DNA from: Chloroflexota bacterium
Lineage (GTDB): Bacteria > Chloroflexota > Chloroflexia > Chloroheliales > Chloroheliaceae
NCBI GenBank assembly: GCA_028287745.1
Contig: JAQBPB010000066.1
Location: forward strand, 109,544 to 173,543
Direction: 5' to 3'
DNA length: 64,000 nucleotides
Position 1 is the first letter of the stretch. Each line of letters begins with the position of its first letter. The notes under the pieces were generated by a model. It saw only the letters and a program-made list of their open reading frames with translations, had not been told where the DNA came from and made no database searches. The translations under genes and the position numbers were made by a program. Of the stretch, positions 17,094 to 25,879 are shown piece by piece.

Positions 17094-17780
17094 ATGCGAA
17101 TATTACTGGTTGAAGATAACCGCCGCCTGAACCTTTCTCTTAAGACCAGCCTGATAGAGGAAGGCTACGCCGTAGACGCAGCTTTTGATGGGCCGGAAGC
17201 CCTGGACCTGGCGCCTTCCACTCCTTACGATATCATTATCCTGGACGTGATGCTGCCAGGGCTAAACGGCCTGGAAGTTTGCCGGACCTTGCGCCGCCAG
17301 GGCCTTAAGACGCCTATTTTGCTTTTGACCGCCCGCGACGCGGTACAGGACCGGGTGGCAGGGCTGGACAGCGGCGCGGACGATTACCTGGTCAAACCCT
17401 TTGCGATGAGCGAGTTGTTGGCCCGCCTGCGGGCGCTGCTGCGCCGGGAAGCTTCCAACAAAAGCGGCCTTCTGGAAGTTGGCGACCTGGTGATTGACCC
17501 GGCGACCCACTTCGTGGAACGGGCCGGCCAGGATATCAAACTCACCGCCAAAGAATACACCTTACTCGAATATTTCATGCGCCATCCCAACCAGTTAATC
17601 AGCCGCGAGATGGTTGAAAGTCACCTGTGGAGTTACGACTTCGAGAGCGTTTCAAACGTGGTAGATGTCTACGTCCGGCGGTTGCGCCGCAAGATTGACG
17701 ACCCCTTTGACGGTGTTAAGTTGTTGGAGACTGTCCGGGGAGCAGGCTATCGCTTGCGCGTCCCGGCAAAGAAAGCCTAG
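17094..17780 (+). CDS. OmpR/PhoB-family response regulator, orphan
   Basis: 228 residues. The receiver domain (about 1-115) has the acidic pocket ED (7-8), phosphoacceptor D51 in LDVMLPG, and KPF. The winged-helix DNA-binding domain (about 125-224) ends in VDVYVRRLRRKIDD and TVRGAGYRL. No histidine kinase lies next to it, so the partner is elsewhere. The upstream Pho-box-like repeat suggests a phosphate-type regulon, but this is inferred from the site only. Its end overlaps the end of the convergent 17777 gene by four bases. Confidence 0.93.
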   Translation: MRILLVEDNRRLNLSLKTSLIEEGYAVDAAFDGPEALDLAPSTPYDIIILDVMLPGLNGLEVCRTLRRQGLKTPILLLTARDAVQDRVAGLDSGADDYLVKPFAMSELLARLRALLRREASNKSGLLEVGDLVIDPATHFVERAGQDIKLTAKEYTLLEYFMRHPNQLISREMVESHLWSYDFESVSNVVDVYVRRLRRKIDDPFDGVKLLETVRGAGYRLRVPAKKA

Positions 17781-19543
17781 CCCTTATCAGGGACTTTAAG
17801 CGTCCTGAACTCTCTTGAACCGAAATAAACCAGGGCCGCTCCCAGGAAAACCGCGCCAAGAATCCAGGCCAGGGCCGCCAGCCAGTTCGGCTGGTTAGCG
17901 TTGATGTTCAGGTTGGTGACGTAAGAAGGGAAAAACCGGCCCAGGTTCGCCTCTTTCATGAAGGGCATGTTCGCCTCAATCCAGCGCAGCGCAGTAGCCG
18001 GGTTACTGGTCTGCCAGTTGTACATAACATGCGGGTTGTACATAAACAGCGCCGCGAAAGCCACCGACCAGGCCGCCGCCAATCCCAGGAAGGCTTTTAC
18101 CGGCCAGCCCTTAAGCTCGGCCAGGGCCAGCGAAAGCGGTACGGCTAGCAAAGGCATCGCCGGTACCAGATAGCGGGCGGGCGGTCCCCACTCTCCCCAC
18201 CACTGCTTATAGTCGCTCATCACCAGCACATAAGTTAATCCCACCAGACCTAGCCATAGTAGGTCACTGCGGCGAACGGCTGTTTCAAGCCTGTCCGGCT
18301 GGCGGCGGGCCATCAGCCACAGGCCGCAAAAAGCCAGCAAGTAGCACGGGGCGTAGATTAACAGGCCGTATTTCTGGTCAAACAACAGGCCCAAAAACCC
18401 CGAAGGAATTTCGATTAAAGGCGCGAACCCGGCGTGGTCCTGGGTGTTGGGAATCGGGGTGCCGTAATAATACATGTAGAAAGCCACAAAAAGCACGCCC
18501 AGCAGGAATAACGGCATGAAAAAGGTAGCCAGCGCCAGGGGCGGCCACCCCCTGGGGAAAATCCAGGCCAGGTTCAGCTTTTCAGAAGGCTGCCGGTAAG
18601 AAGCAATCTGGTCTGCCCTGTTTACGCGGCGGACTAACTCCTTTTTGAGCCAGAGGCCCGCCCGCCCGCCCAGGAGCCAGTAGGCAAACAAAAATAGTGA
18701 TAAAACCAGGTAAACCGAGTGCAGCCAGGGCAGAAACCCGATACAGGCCCCGATAGCCAGCGACCTTAACGGGTCGTTTGGCTGGCGGTCCGGCTGGTTT
18801 AGCTGCTGGGCGCGGGCCGAGAGCCGCAGCCGCCGCCAGGCATAGACCGTCAGTAGCGCCGCCGGGATAGCCGGGAATATCAGGAAAGAGAAACTTAAAA
18901 GGGGAGTGGTGAAGGTCATTAAGGCCCAGCTCAGCCAGGCAACCGGGCGGCGTCCGGTGGTTTCAAAGGCCAGCAGCCAGATATTTACGCCGACCAGCGC
19001 GGCCAGGGCCGCAATGAGGATGACCACCAGCACCCGGTTGCCCAGGGCAAAGGCGGGCGCTATCAGCACCGAGAGGCCGATACCGTGTTTGGTATACTGG
19101 CCCGGTTGCATGGTGCCTTTAGAGGAATGGGGTGGTAGGTCCGAGAGGGCGTCCAGCGGCAATGGTAAGTTGGCGCAATCGTTACGGAGGCCGGGCGCTA
19201 GGACACCCGGCACGTTATTGATCGGTATTTCGCCCACGTTGCCCCAGTTGGGCCGTTCCATATCTTTACAACTGGGCGCGAACAGCCAGTAGTCCTTTTT
19301 GGCGTAATTATTGGCTTCGTCCAGGTCGCGGTCGTGCAGCAGGCTGATAGCCGTCACCAGGTAAAAAGGCTCATCGCCGGTAACCGGGTTGAGTTTATCC
19401 AGGATATTCGGCAGCAAGGCCAGGAAGATTAGCCAGGCCGCGGCCCAGGTCAGCAGCGGTTCCCACCGCCGGACCGGAACTTCTTCCTGGGCCGGGGTGT
19501 TGTCCGGCGCGTATTGCAGTTCCCTTGCCTGCTCGTCTAACAT
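17777..19543 (-). CDS. Polytopic GT-C-type glycosyltransferase-like membrane protein
   Basis: 588 residues with about 11-12 membrane helices. After the first helix a long extracytoplasmic loop carries GDEPFYLVTAISLL and DRDLDEANNY. Asp/Glu in this position is the hallmark of lipid-linked-sugar GT-C glycosyltransferases, and the rest fits a family-39-like integral transferase. The donor is probably a polyprenyl-linked sugar and the acceptor is unknown. It follows the FHA gene by 9 bases on the same strand, so the two are likely co-transcribed. No cytoplasmic catalytic domain is present. Confidence 0.75.
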   Translation of the reverse strand: MLDEQARELQYAPDNTPAQEEVPVRRWEPLLTWAAAWLIFLALLPNILDKLNPVTGDEPFYLVTAISLLHDRDLDEANNYAKKDYWLFAPSCKDMERPNWGNVGEIPINNVPGVLAPGLRNDCANLPLPLDALSDLPPHSSKGTMQPGQYTKHGIGLSVLIAPAFALGNRVLVVILIAALAALVGVNIWLLAFETTGRRPVAWLSWALMTFTTPLLSFSFLIFPAIPAALLTVYAWRRLRLSARAQQLNQPDRQPNDPLRSLAIGACIGFLPWLHSVYLVLSLFLFAYWLLGGRAGLWLKKELVRRVNRADQIASYRQPSEKLNLAWIFPRGWPPLALATFFMPLFLLGVLFVAFYMYYYGTPIPNTQDHAGFAPLIEIPSGFLGLLFDQKYGLLIYAPCYLLAFCGLWLMARRQPDRLETAVRRSDLLWLGLVGLTYVLVMSDYKQWWGEWGPPARYLVPAMPLLAVPLSLALAELKGWPVKAFLGLAAAWSVAFAALFMYNPHVMYNWQTSNPATALRWIEANMPFMKEANLGRFFPSYVTNLNINANQPNWLAALAWILGAVFLGAALVYFGSREFRTLKVPDKG

Positions 19544-19552
19544 TAAAGCACC

Positions 19553-20977
19553 TTACTTGCTACAGGCGAGACTGCCAAGTGCCGCGTCCAGGTCACGCGC
19601 CAGGTCGGCATTGTAATTTTTGCCTTCCGCGGCGGCGCTGGCAAAAAATAGCGTATTGCCGCATTTGAAGCTGGCTGCAAACATATTGTAATCGGTTACT
19701 ATCGCCCCGGTGCTGGTCGAGAAGATCAAGCGGGTCAGTACTACCGGGGTGCCATCTTTCAATTTGGCGCTGCCCGGCGCCTGTTTCAACTCATACTTGG
19801 CCGCGTTATCTTTTACATTAGTGACATATTGCCGGATAGCCGCCTCCGGGCTGAGGTTCGCGTTGGTAATGGTCCGGCTCGGCGGTTTTTCCAGGTTCAG
19901 AATTGTGGTTGATACATCCGGCTGGTAGAAAATAATCTGGTTGACCGAAACATCACTGCGCTTCCAGGCGGCCGGGCGCGCCACATTCAGGCCCAGGACT
20001 GATTCCTGGGTGGTCTGGCTCTTGAACTCGGCGGGCGGCATATTTACGGCCGGGAGCGGCGCGGTACCTGGCAATAGCAGGAAGGCCGCAATCCCGGCAA
20101 TGACGGCCAGCAGGATAACTCCCAGGATGATAAAAAGCCAGGGCGCGCCTCTCCGGCGCGGTTCTTTTACTACCGGAGGCGGCTTAAGCCCGGCAATATG
20201 CGGGGCGGCCTGGGCTGGAGGGTAATATTCACCTCGTCCCGCGTTGGCGGTGCTGTAATTGGCCGCTTTACCAGCCCTGGGCGCCTGGTCAGGCGAGTTA
20301 AAAAGCTGCGCGGGTGGCGCGGGCGGCGGAGGCGGTGTATAGCCGGAGTTGGCCGGTTGTTCATGAAAGCTGCCGGCCGGTGCTTCAAAGGCGGCCGGGA
20401 CGACCGGGCGGTTTAAAGGCCGACCTTCCGGAACGGCCGGGTTTGCGGTGGGTCTGGGCCTGGCGGGCGGTTGCGGCGGTTGGGCTGGTACCTGGCCGGG
20501 CCTCGGAGCGTTTCCGGCTGGCGGCAAGTCGCCTCGTGGTGATTGCGGTTTAACTGTCCCGGCGTATTCATCCAGGGCCTGGCTGCTGGCAGGAGCGGGG
20601 CGGGTCGCCGGGATATGGATGTCTGAAGGTGGCGACGGAGTACGCCCGGCCAGCGAAGTTTCTTCCAGCAGGGTCAGGACATTCCCCACGCGCAGGCGGT
20701 CGCCCGGCCGCAAAAGCCGTGGAGCATAGGGTTGTAGTCGTTGGTCATTTACGAAAGTTCCGTTGGAACTGCCCAGGTCACGCGCCAAAAACCCATCCGG
20801 CCGGACTTCCAGTTCGGCATGGCGGCGCGACACGCTCGGATCGACCAGGTGAATATCACTGCCCAACTGGCGGCCAATCACCCAAATATAGCGGTCGGGG
20901 TCTGTGTCGAAATCAAATTGCTGGGTTTGTATGGTACCAGGTGGCACGTTGGGAACTTCTAAAACAACTAACCGCAT
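19553..20977 (-). CDS. FHA-domain protein with Pro-rich linker and membrane anchor
   Basis: 474 residues. The N-terminal FHA domain (about 30-108) has all key elements: GR, SRRHAEL and GSSNGTFVN, so it should bind phosphothreonine peptides in the cytoplasm. A Pro/Ala/Arg-rich linker (about 115-270) leads to one membrane helix (about 278-305). The extracytoplasmic C-terminal domain (about 320-472) is PsbP/DUF1795-like in style. The layout suggests a transmembrane adaptor linking Ser/Thr kinase signalling to the envelope. No kinase gene is in the window. Linked to the GT-C gene directly downstream. Confidence 0.85.
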   Translation of the reverse strand: MRLVVLEVPNVPPGTIQTQQFDFDTDPDRYIWVIGRQLGSDIHLVDPSVSRRHAELEVRPDGFLARDLGSSNGTFVNDQRLQPYAPRLLRPGDRLRVGNVLTLLEETSLAGRTPSPPSDIHIPATRPAPASSQALDEYAGTVKPQSPRGDLPPAGNAPRPGQVPAQPPQPPARPRPTANPAVPEGRPLNRPVVPAAFEAPAGSFHEQPANSGYTPPPPPAPPAQLFNSPDQAPRAGKAANYSTANAGRGEYYPPAQAAPHIAGLKPPPVVKEPRRRGAPWLFIILGVILLAVIAGIAAFLLLPGTAPLPAVNMPPAEFKSQTTQESVLGLNVARPAAWKRSDVSVNQIIFYQPDVSTTILNLEKPPSRTITNANLSPEAAIRQYVTNVKDNAAKYELKQAPGSAKLKDGTPVVLTRLIFSTSTGAIVTDYNMFAASFKCGNTLFFASAAAEGKNYNADLARDLDAALGSLACSK

Positions 20978-21284
20978 TTAAAGCCAATCCTTCCTGATTA
21001 GCTAAACCCTGTCAGACTTTCCTGGGAGAATCCAGGTGGGGTATAAGTTCAGTCAAAATATATACCAAAACAACTCGCCCGGCAAGTCATTAGAAGTTTT
21101 TATAAGTTAATAATTGATTGGAGTTTTGAAATTGCAGCCGGTATTTTGGTTAACCGGACGAGTAAGGAGCAAAGGGCAGATAAAACAGTTGGAATATTAC
21201 CTAGTTTTCCACTGCCCTACTTTTCAACAGCCGGTTCAAGGACAGGTCTGGCCTTGTGCCAGGGTTAAAGCTGGCCTGGAAGAT
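20978..21284. other. Intergenic region
   Basis: About 300 bases upstream of the FHA gene and downstream of the 21285 gene (both minus strand). It should contain the FHA promoter. A 64-codon plus-strand frame at 21114 has no ribosome site and overlaps the 21285 gene, so it was not called. No repeat or structured RNA was seen. Confidence 0.5.
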
Positions 21285-21596
21285 TTAGCCGGTCTGGGGC
21301 CTGTGTGAGGGTGAGGCGATTTTTATGCCATAGCGGTGCTTGTATACCAACCGGCTTAATTGTTCCAGTTTGTACACCTCTACCTGGGAAAGCCCGGCAG
21401 CCTTAACTAACTTATTAAAAAGGCCCGGCCCGGCCGCGATAGGATCGCTTTGGACCCGGTCGAATCCTTCGAGGATTTCCAGGTCTTCTTTGGTCAGGTT
21501 ATAAGCCGGTGCTTTACCGGTGGTAGGCGGAACAATTAGCCTTTCGGCCAGCGGTTGACAAGCTGTTAGCAGGGAAATAGCCTGGTCGTCAGTCAT
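21285..21596 (-). CDS. Small protein of unknown function, downstream of IF-1
   Basis: 103 residues, soluble, no recognised domain. The sequence is mostly helical (LTKEDLEILEGFDRV, LSQVEVYKLEQLSRL), with a basic C-terminus. The start ATG at 21596 follows the IF-1 stop by 17 bases and has a purine-rich GAGGTAG site. It is thus probably translated from the infA transcript, which would suggest a constitutive housekeeping role; this is inference from position alone. Confidence 0.65.
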   Translation of the reverse strand: MTDDQAISLLTACQPLAERLIVPPTTGKAPAYNLTKEDLEILEGFDRVQSDPIAAGPGLFNKLVKAAGLSQVEVYKLEQLSRLVYKHRYGIKIASPSHRPQTG

Positions 21597-21613
21597 TTTA
21601 GCTACCTCTTCGC

Positions 21614-21934
21614 TTATTTGTAGCGGAAAGTTATCCGGCCGCGCGTAAGGTCATACGGTGAAAGTTCGATTACAACCCGGTCGCCGGGTAGAATCTTGAT
21701 GAAGTTCTTGCGCATTTTGCCACTGATATGGCCCAATACGTTGTGCCCGTTTTCCAGGACTACATGGAACATCGCATTTGGTAGAGCTTCGGTTATTTTG
21801 CCTTCGACAGCAATCGCGTCTTTACTGGGTTCTTTTAGCATCGGACCGGCGCTCGGTGCGGCCTGACCGGCGGGATAGTTTTGTTTGGGGCGGCTGCCCT
21901 GACCAGGTCTGGTATTTTTCTTTTTAGGGGGCAA
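21614..21934 (-). CDS. infA: Translation initiation factor IF-1 with N-terminal extension
   Basis: Residues 32-106 are a complete IF-1 (OB fold; [49 protein letters not shown]), about 75 residues as usual. Ahead of it lies a 31-residue basic, Pro/Gly/Gln-rich extension. The extended start is TTG at 21934 with GGAG 8 bases upstream. The conventional start would be the ATG at 21841, which has no Shine-Dalgarno sequence. Expression signals therefore favour the extended form. IF-1 usually sits with ribosomal protein genes; here it is isolated with a small unknown gene. Confidence 0.93.
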   Translation of the reverse strand: MPPKKKNTRPGQGSRPKQNYPAGQAAPSAGPMLKEPSKDAIAVEGKITEALPNAMFHVVLENGHNVLGHISGKMRKNFIKILPGDRVVIELSPYDLTRGRITFRYK

Positions 21935-22416
21935 AGAGTTTTCTCCTATATTACTTTAAACGCTCTGATTAACCTGATAGCTATAGCGCTGGATAAAGTA
22001 AGGTCTATTCAGATTTATATAAATGGGGCAGGGTTATTAGCTGCTTTTGGTTTAACTTGCCAGTGGCCCCGGCCAGGGGCTAGAGGAGCTCGACCAGCAG
22101 CAAAAACCTGAAAGAATGGCCGAAAACTCAAAAGAGGAGCTAGAGTGGCAAATCCTGTAGAGGATGCGGGTAGCAACGCTCTAAAGCGTATTAAGCAAAG
22201 GTCAAACAGGTCCTTCTTACCTTGCCTGTAAATTATAACACATTTGGTCCATTATTCCTAATCCAAAGGCATTGTTAATGCTGTTAAGATAGGCAGGGTT
22301 TCATTTTAGATGGCGTTGTATTATAATACCAAAGTAATTAATTGAGGACCGCCTTTACCTGATTCTTTTCACCTCTTACTCAGGCGGCCCAACCGGCATA
22401 TTGCGGGGAGCCTTGC
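21935..22416. other. Intergenic region between divergent infA and signal peptidase genes
   Basis: About 480 bases hold the promoters for both genes. A TATAAT lies at 22322-22327 (plus strand), about 95 bases before the signal peptidase start, without a good -35. No open frame with a ribosome site, repeat or RNA was recognised. Confidence 0.5.
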
Positions 22417-23274
22417 GTGTCCGAAAAGCTTGAACAAAATCAACCTGTGGTACCATCTAACGATGGGGAGCCCGTTACTAACGCTTACTATCCTCAAGAT
22501 AATACTGTGGAGGACGCCTTAACTGAGGTTGCCCCTTCAACTCACCTTTACCAGACCGGGGCGGCTGACGCCGGGGTAACTCCTGACGAAGCCCTGAGCC
22601 CTACCAGGGCCGTTGCCGCAGACCCTGAAACAGATGTTCCACTTGCGCCGGAGCCGCCGGTCCCTCCCACGCCGCCCACCAAAAGCTTCTGGCGCGAAGT
22701 ACTTGAAACCGTCCTTTTAACCATCATGATTTTCTTTCTGGTAAAAGGTCTGGTAGCGAACTTTCGGATTTTAGGCACCAGTATGGAGCCAAGCTTTCAT
22801 ACCGATCAACTGGTGCTGGTTAACAAAGCCGCCTATTTTCACGTCGATATAAATAGCTGGGCTAAACTCATTCCCGGTGTTCATCCCGACGGTCAACAGG
22901 TTGTCTGGCTCTTTGGCGGTCCCAAACGGGGTGACGTTTTGATCTTCGAACCGCCTGACGTGATTAATGAAGATTATATTAAACGGGTAATCGGGCTGCC
23001 GGGCGATAAAGTTGAAGTTAAAAGCGGCAAAGTTTACGTCAATGATAAACAACTGGACGAGCCCTATATCCGGGAAGCGCCTTTTAGTCCGTATAATGCC
23101 GCAGTTGTCCCGCCCAACCATCTTTTTGTAATGGGTGACAACCGCAACGCCAGCCGGGACTCGCGTTCTTTCGGGATGCTGCCGATTGACCTGATTGTCG
23201 GCAAAGCATTAATGGTTTACTGGCCCACCGGGCCGCAATGGGGCCCAGTCCCTGAGGTTAAATATAATTTTTAA
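22417..23274 (+). CDS. lepB: Signal peptidase I
   Basis: 285 residues. A long acidic, Pro/Thr-rich cytoplasmic N-terminus (about 1-90) precedes one membrane helix (about 96-113). Catalytic Ser122 is in GTSMEPSF and catalytic Lys189 in EDYIKRVIGLPGD. The box E motif GDNRNASRDSRSFG (240-253) follows. It removes signal peptides from exported proteins on the outer face of the membrane. The start is GTG at 22417 with GGGGAG 8 bases upstream. The roughly 90-residue cytoplasmic extension is longer than in most bacterial homologues and its role is unknown. Confidence 0.95.
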   Translation: MSEKLEQNQPVVPSNDGEPVTNAYYPQDNTVEDALTEVAPSTHLYQTGAADAGVTPDEALSPTRAVAADPETDVPLAPEPPVPPTPPTKSFWREVLETVLLTIMIFFLVKGLVANFRILGTSMEPSFHTDQLVLVNKAAYFHVDINSWAKLIPGVHPDGQQVVWLFGGPKRGDVLIFEPPDVINEDYIKRVIGLPGDKVEVKSGKVYVNDKQLDEPYIREAPFSPYNAAVVPPNHLFVMGDNRNASRDSRSFGMLPIDLIVGKALMVYWPTGPQWGPVPEVKYNF

Positions 23275-23321
23275 AATGGTTATTTCACTTCTATTTTCCG
23301 GGGCAAACGGCCCTTTGATAT

Positions 23322-23349
23322 TTGCACACACGCCCGGAGGTGGTATACT
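23322..23349 (+). promoter_or_regulatory. Sigma70-type promoter for the bifunctional nuclease gene
   Basis: TTGCAC (23322-23327), 16-base spacer, TATACT (23344-23349), about 50 bases before the 23401 start. Confidence 0.7.
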
Positions 23350-23400
23350 TAGCTGTAGGGACAGCGGGACTCATCGGTTCCAGCTTTTAGGAGAACCATC

Positions 23401-23952
23401 ATGATTGAAGCAAAAATTCATAGCATACGGATGAGTCTGGTGACTCAACATCGCGTAGTTATTCTTAAAGAAGTAAATGCCGAACGCTACCTGCCTATCT
23501 GGATCGGGGCATATGAAGCGGACGCCATTGCCGTTGAGTTGCAAGATGTTAGCGTTTCACGGCCGCTGACACACGACCTGTTAAAAGCGGTAATCGGCGA
23601 ACTTGGCGCGACCGTCCAGAGTATCCTGGTAAACGATTTACATGACGATACTTTCTTTGCCCGGATTATTATGGATGTCAATGGGCGCTACGTGGAAGTC
23701 GATAGCCGGCCAAGTGACGCCCTGGCCCTGGCCGTGCGGGTTAAAGCTTCAATCTTTGTAGACGACGCGGTTATGGATAAAGCCGGGGTCTTGCTGGATA
23801 GCGAAGGTAATACCACCCCTACCACCAAACCGACCGGCGGGGATAAGCCTGAACGCACTAAAGCCGAAGATGAAAAACTGGCTGTATTCCGGGACTTTAT
23901 TAATAGCCTGGATATGGACGACCTCGGCAAGCCCAACCAAAACGATGAATAA
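23401..23952 (+). CDS. Bifunctional nuclease (DUF151) family protein
   Basis: 183 residues. The conserved DUF151/BFN core covers about 1-135: LPIWIGAYEADAIAVEL, RPLTHDLL, DDTFFARI and SRPSDALALAVR, all typical of the family. A C-terminal tail (about 136-183) is Thr/Glu/Asp-rich and ends with an acidic helix. Plant and thermophile members show DNase/RNase activity; the physiological role in bacteria is not settled. ATG with an AGGAG-type site. It has its own promoter and terminator, so it is monocistronic. Confidence 0.92.
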   Translation: MIEAKIHSIRMSLVTQHRVVILKEVNAERYLPIWIGAYEADAIAVELQDVSVSRPLTHDLLKAVIGELGATVQSILVNDLHDDTFFARIIMDVNGRYVEVDSRPSDALALAVRVKASIFVDDAVMDKAGVLLDSEGNTTPTTKPTGGDKPERTKAEDEKLAVFRDFINSLDMDDLGKPNQNDE

Positions 23953-23969
23953 TAATCTTAAATAAATTT

Positions 23970-24002
23970 AAAGCCATCCGCTAATCAGGGATGGCTTTTT
24001 TA
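23970..24002 (+). terminator. Rho-independent terminator, copy 1
   Basis: AAAGCCATCC (23970-23979) pairs with GGATGGCTTT (23989-23998), followed by a T run. A nearly identical hairpin lies at 24932-24963. Confidence 0.9.
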
Positions 24003-24057
24003 ATTTGAAAAATAATCTTCAAACGTGATTTAGGCTACAGCTAGACCTTGCGAATGT

Positions 24058-24066
24058 TGTTATAAT
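24058..24066 (+). promoter_or_regulatory. Extended -10 promoter for the 24127 gene
   Basis: TGTTATAAT, identical to the element at 4942-4950, about 60 bases before the start of the 24127 gene. No -35 is apparent. Confidence 0.55.
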
Positions 24067-24126
24067 TAACTTAATGTGAATAACTAAATAAAATTATCAA
24101 AAAGCACCCGGAGGGATAAAATTTTT

Positions 24127-24888
24127 ATGCAACCTAACAATGCTGAGCCGAATAAACCCCCTGTCCCTTATCAAGGTCAGCCGTCCGGCCAGCCGAATCA
24201 ATATCCCAACTACGCACCGGCAGCCCAACCAAACCCCTATCCTACGAATCAGGCACCCGTTCAACCAAACCCCTATCCTACAAATCAGGCACCCGTTCAA
24301 CCTAACGGCTATCCTGGCAATCCACCGAATAATAATTACGGCAACAATGGAAACTGGCAGCAGCCTTATCCAAACAGCCCCTATTACGGCCAGCCGCCGG
24401 TAAAGGCTAAAAGCGGTGTCCCGGTATGGGCCTGGATTGTAGGCGCGGTAGCCGTATTCGTTGTACTCGGTGGCATCCTGGCGGCCACCGGCGTTTTGAC
24501 CGGTTCAGTCAACGTTTCAACCAGTAATACCTTCACTACCAGCAGCGGTATTCGGGTTAGAGAGGTTACCCTGGCTAAAGGTTACAAGGACGAGTCCGCG
24601 GTTAGCCCGACTACTACCTTTAGTCCCAGTGATAACCCACTCCATAGCGTGGTGAAGCTGGAGAACGCTCCGACCGGGACCACCGTTACCGGGGCCTGGA
24701 CCGCCGTTAACGCCGGAGGTGAACAGAATGTTGAAATTGGCAGCAAAGAATTACGCCTGGAAAGCGGCAAGAACTTTACGGCTCATTTCAGTGTCGAACT
24801 GCCCCGGCCCTGGCCGGTGGGCAGCTATAAGTTCGAGCTTTACCTCAACGATAAGCTGGAGAAAACGGTTGATTTTACGGTCAAATAA
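24127..24888 (+). CDS. Pro/Asn/Gln-rich single-pass membrane protein
   Basis: 253 residues with GGAGGG ahead of the ATG. The N-terminal 90 residues are Pro/Asn/Gln/Tyr-rich and include a 12-residue unit (PNPYPTNQAPVQ) repeated twice almost exactly. One membrane helix (about 99-121) leads to an extracytoplasmic beta-rich domain (about 135-253) ending ELYLNDKLEKTVDFTVK, which looks like an Ig or beta-sandwich fold. The layout, cytoplasmic Pro-rich tail plus helix plus beta domain, is common in Chloroflexota and Actinobacteria, but no function is known. It is flanked by two near-identical terminators. Confidence 0.75.
   Translation: MQPNNAEPNKPPVPYQGQPSGQPNQYPNYAPAAQPNPYPTNQAPVQPNPYPTNQAPVQPNGYPGNPPNNNYGNNGNWQQPYPNSPYYGQPPVKAKSGVPVWAWIVGAVAVFVVLGGILAATGVLTGSVNVSTSNTFTTSSGIRVREVTLAKGYKDESAVSPTTTFSPSDNPLHSVVKLENAPTGTTVTGAWTAVNAGGEQNVEIGSKELRLESGKNFTAHFSVELPRPWPVGSYKFELYLNDKLEKTVDFTVK
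24229..24300 (+). repeat. Two-copy 36-base in-frame tandem repeat
   Basis: Units 24229-24264 and 24265-24300 differ at one base and encode PNPYPTNQAPVQ twice. A degenerate third unit follows. Near-identity suggests a recent in-frame duplication. Confidence 0.85.
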
Positions 24889-24931
24889 GCAGCGCCCGGC
24901 GCTCATAACAATTCTATAAATTGAGGCTTCT

Positions 24932-24963
24932 AAAAGCCATCCGCCTGCCAGGGATGGCTTTTT
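24932..24963 (+). terminator. Rho-independent terminator, copy 2
   Basis: AAAAGCCATCC (24932-24942) pairs with GGATGGCTTTTT (from 24952), followed by T-rich sequence. The stem matches the 23970 terminator. Confidence 0.9.
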
Positions 24964-25373
24964 CGTTGTCAGGTTTAACGGTACCGCGGCCCTGGTTAAG
25001 TTGTTCATACTGCGTCATCCGCCCGGTTTAACAGGAAGCCGTGATTACAATTATTCGCCTGGCAGCTTAAGGGCGCAGGCTATTTAATTATTGCTTTCGG
25101 GTGCGGCCGGGTATGTGGTATGGTTAACTTTAATGAAATCCGGTTTGTCCCATTCAGTCGGGTTTAACAGGAGAACGGAAAACTAAAACTGCGGCCGGAT
25201 AGGCGTTAAACCAGGGGATAATAATTAAACGGAGTATGAAAGATAACACCTGTACTTTAGTACATTAAAGTTAGGTCTATGGGCTAATGTGATTATAAGC
25301 AACCGGGAATACACTTATAGAGAAGCGGGTTAAATTAAACAAAAATATAAGGATGATAAAAGCGAGGGAAACA
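24964..25373 (+). other. Intergenic region upstream of the VOC gene
   Basis: About 400 bases without a gene. It contains two short related phrases (GGTTTAACAGGA near 25024 and 25163) and a small inverted repeat ACTTTA/TAAAGT (25254-25259 and 25266-25271), about 100 bases before the VOC gene. The latter could be an operator. No RNA or repeat family was recognised. Confidence 0.45.
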
Positions 25374-25778
25374 ATGAAAAATCTAATTAAAGGACCGGAC
25401 CATATGGCCTTTAGCGTGACTGACCTGGACGCGATGGTACACTTTTACCACGAGATTCTGGGCCTTGAATTGCTAAAGGCGGAAGACTACCGGGCCGGTA
25501 AGTTTCCTTTTATGTCGGTCAAAGCGGATCGAATGTTAATTGACCTGATACCTCTGAAAGAAGCTCCTACAACGGCGGAGGGCCGCCAGCGCTTAAATCA
25601 TATCTGCTTGCGCCTGGATGAAGCGCACAGCCTTGCTGACGTAAAAACCTACCTGGCAGAAAATAATATTGCGGTTACGGGAGAGTCTAAAAGTAACTGG
25701 GGTGCGTTTGGCCTCGGTCCCTCGATTTACATAAACGACCCGGAGGGTAATTCGGTCGAGCTAAAGACTTATCCATAG
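25374..25778 (+). CDS. VOC (glyoxalase/dioxygenase) superfamily protein
   Basis: 134 residues from the ATG at 25374, chosen because GCGAGGGA lies directly upstream; an ATG 21 bases earlier has no site. Paired beta-alpha-beta-beta-beta modules are visible: GPDHMAFSVTDLDAMVHFY at the start, HICLRLDE in the middle, and SIYINDPEGNSVELK at the end. The His and Glu positions match VOC metal ligands. Members include glyoxalase I, ring-cleaving dioxygenases and fosfomycin resistance enzymes. The substrate cannot be assigned. Confidence 0.88.
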   Translation: MKNLIKGPDHMAFSVTDLDAMVHFYHEILGLELLKAEDYRAGKFPFMSVKADRMLIDLIPLKEAPTTAEGRQRLNHICLRLDEAHSLADVKTYLAENNIAVTGESKSNWGAFGLGPSIYINDPEGNSVELKTYP

Positions 25779-25879
25779 GAGCCGGAGGTCGTTTTCGGGT
25801 AGGTGGGTTGGCCTGGTTGGCAGTTCTTTTAACTAAGCCGGGTATTACAAATTTTAGCGGTAAGGCTTTGAAGGGAAAC

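Noticed and set aside
21114..21308. 64-codon plus-strand frame
   Set aside because: No ribosome site, overlaps the end of the 21285 gene, and no recognisable sequence features.
24229..24300. Possible CRISPR-like repeat
   Set aside because: The units are contiguous with no spacers, in frame, and encode a 12-residue protein repeat.
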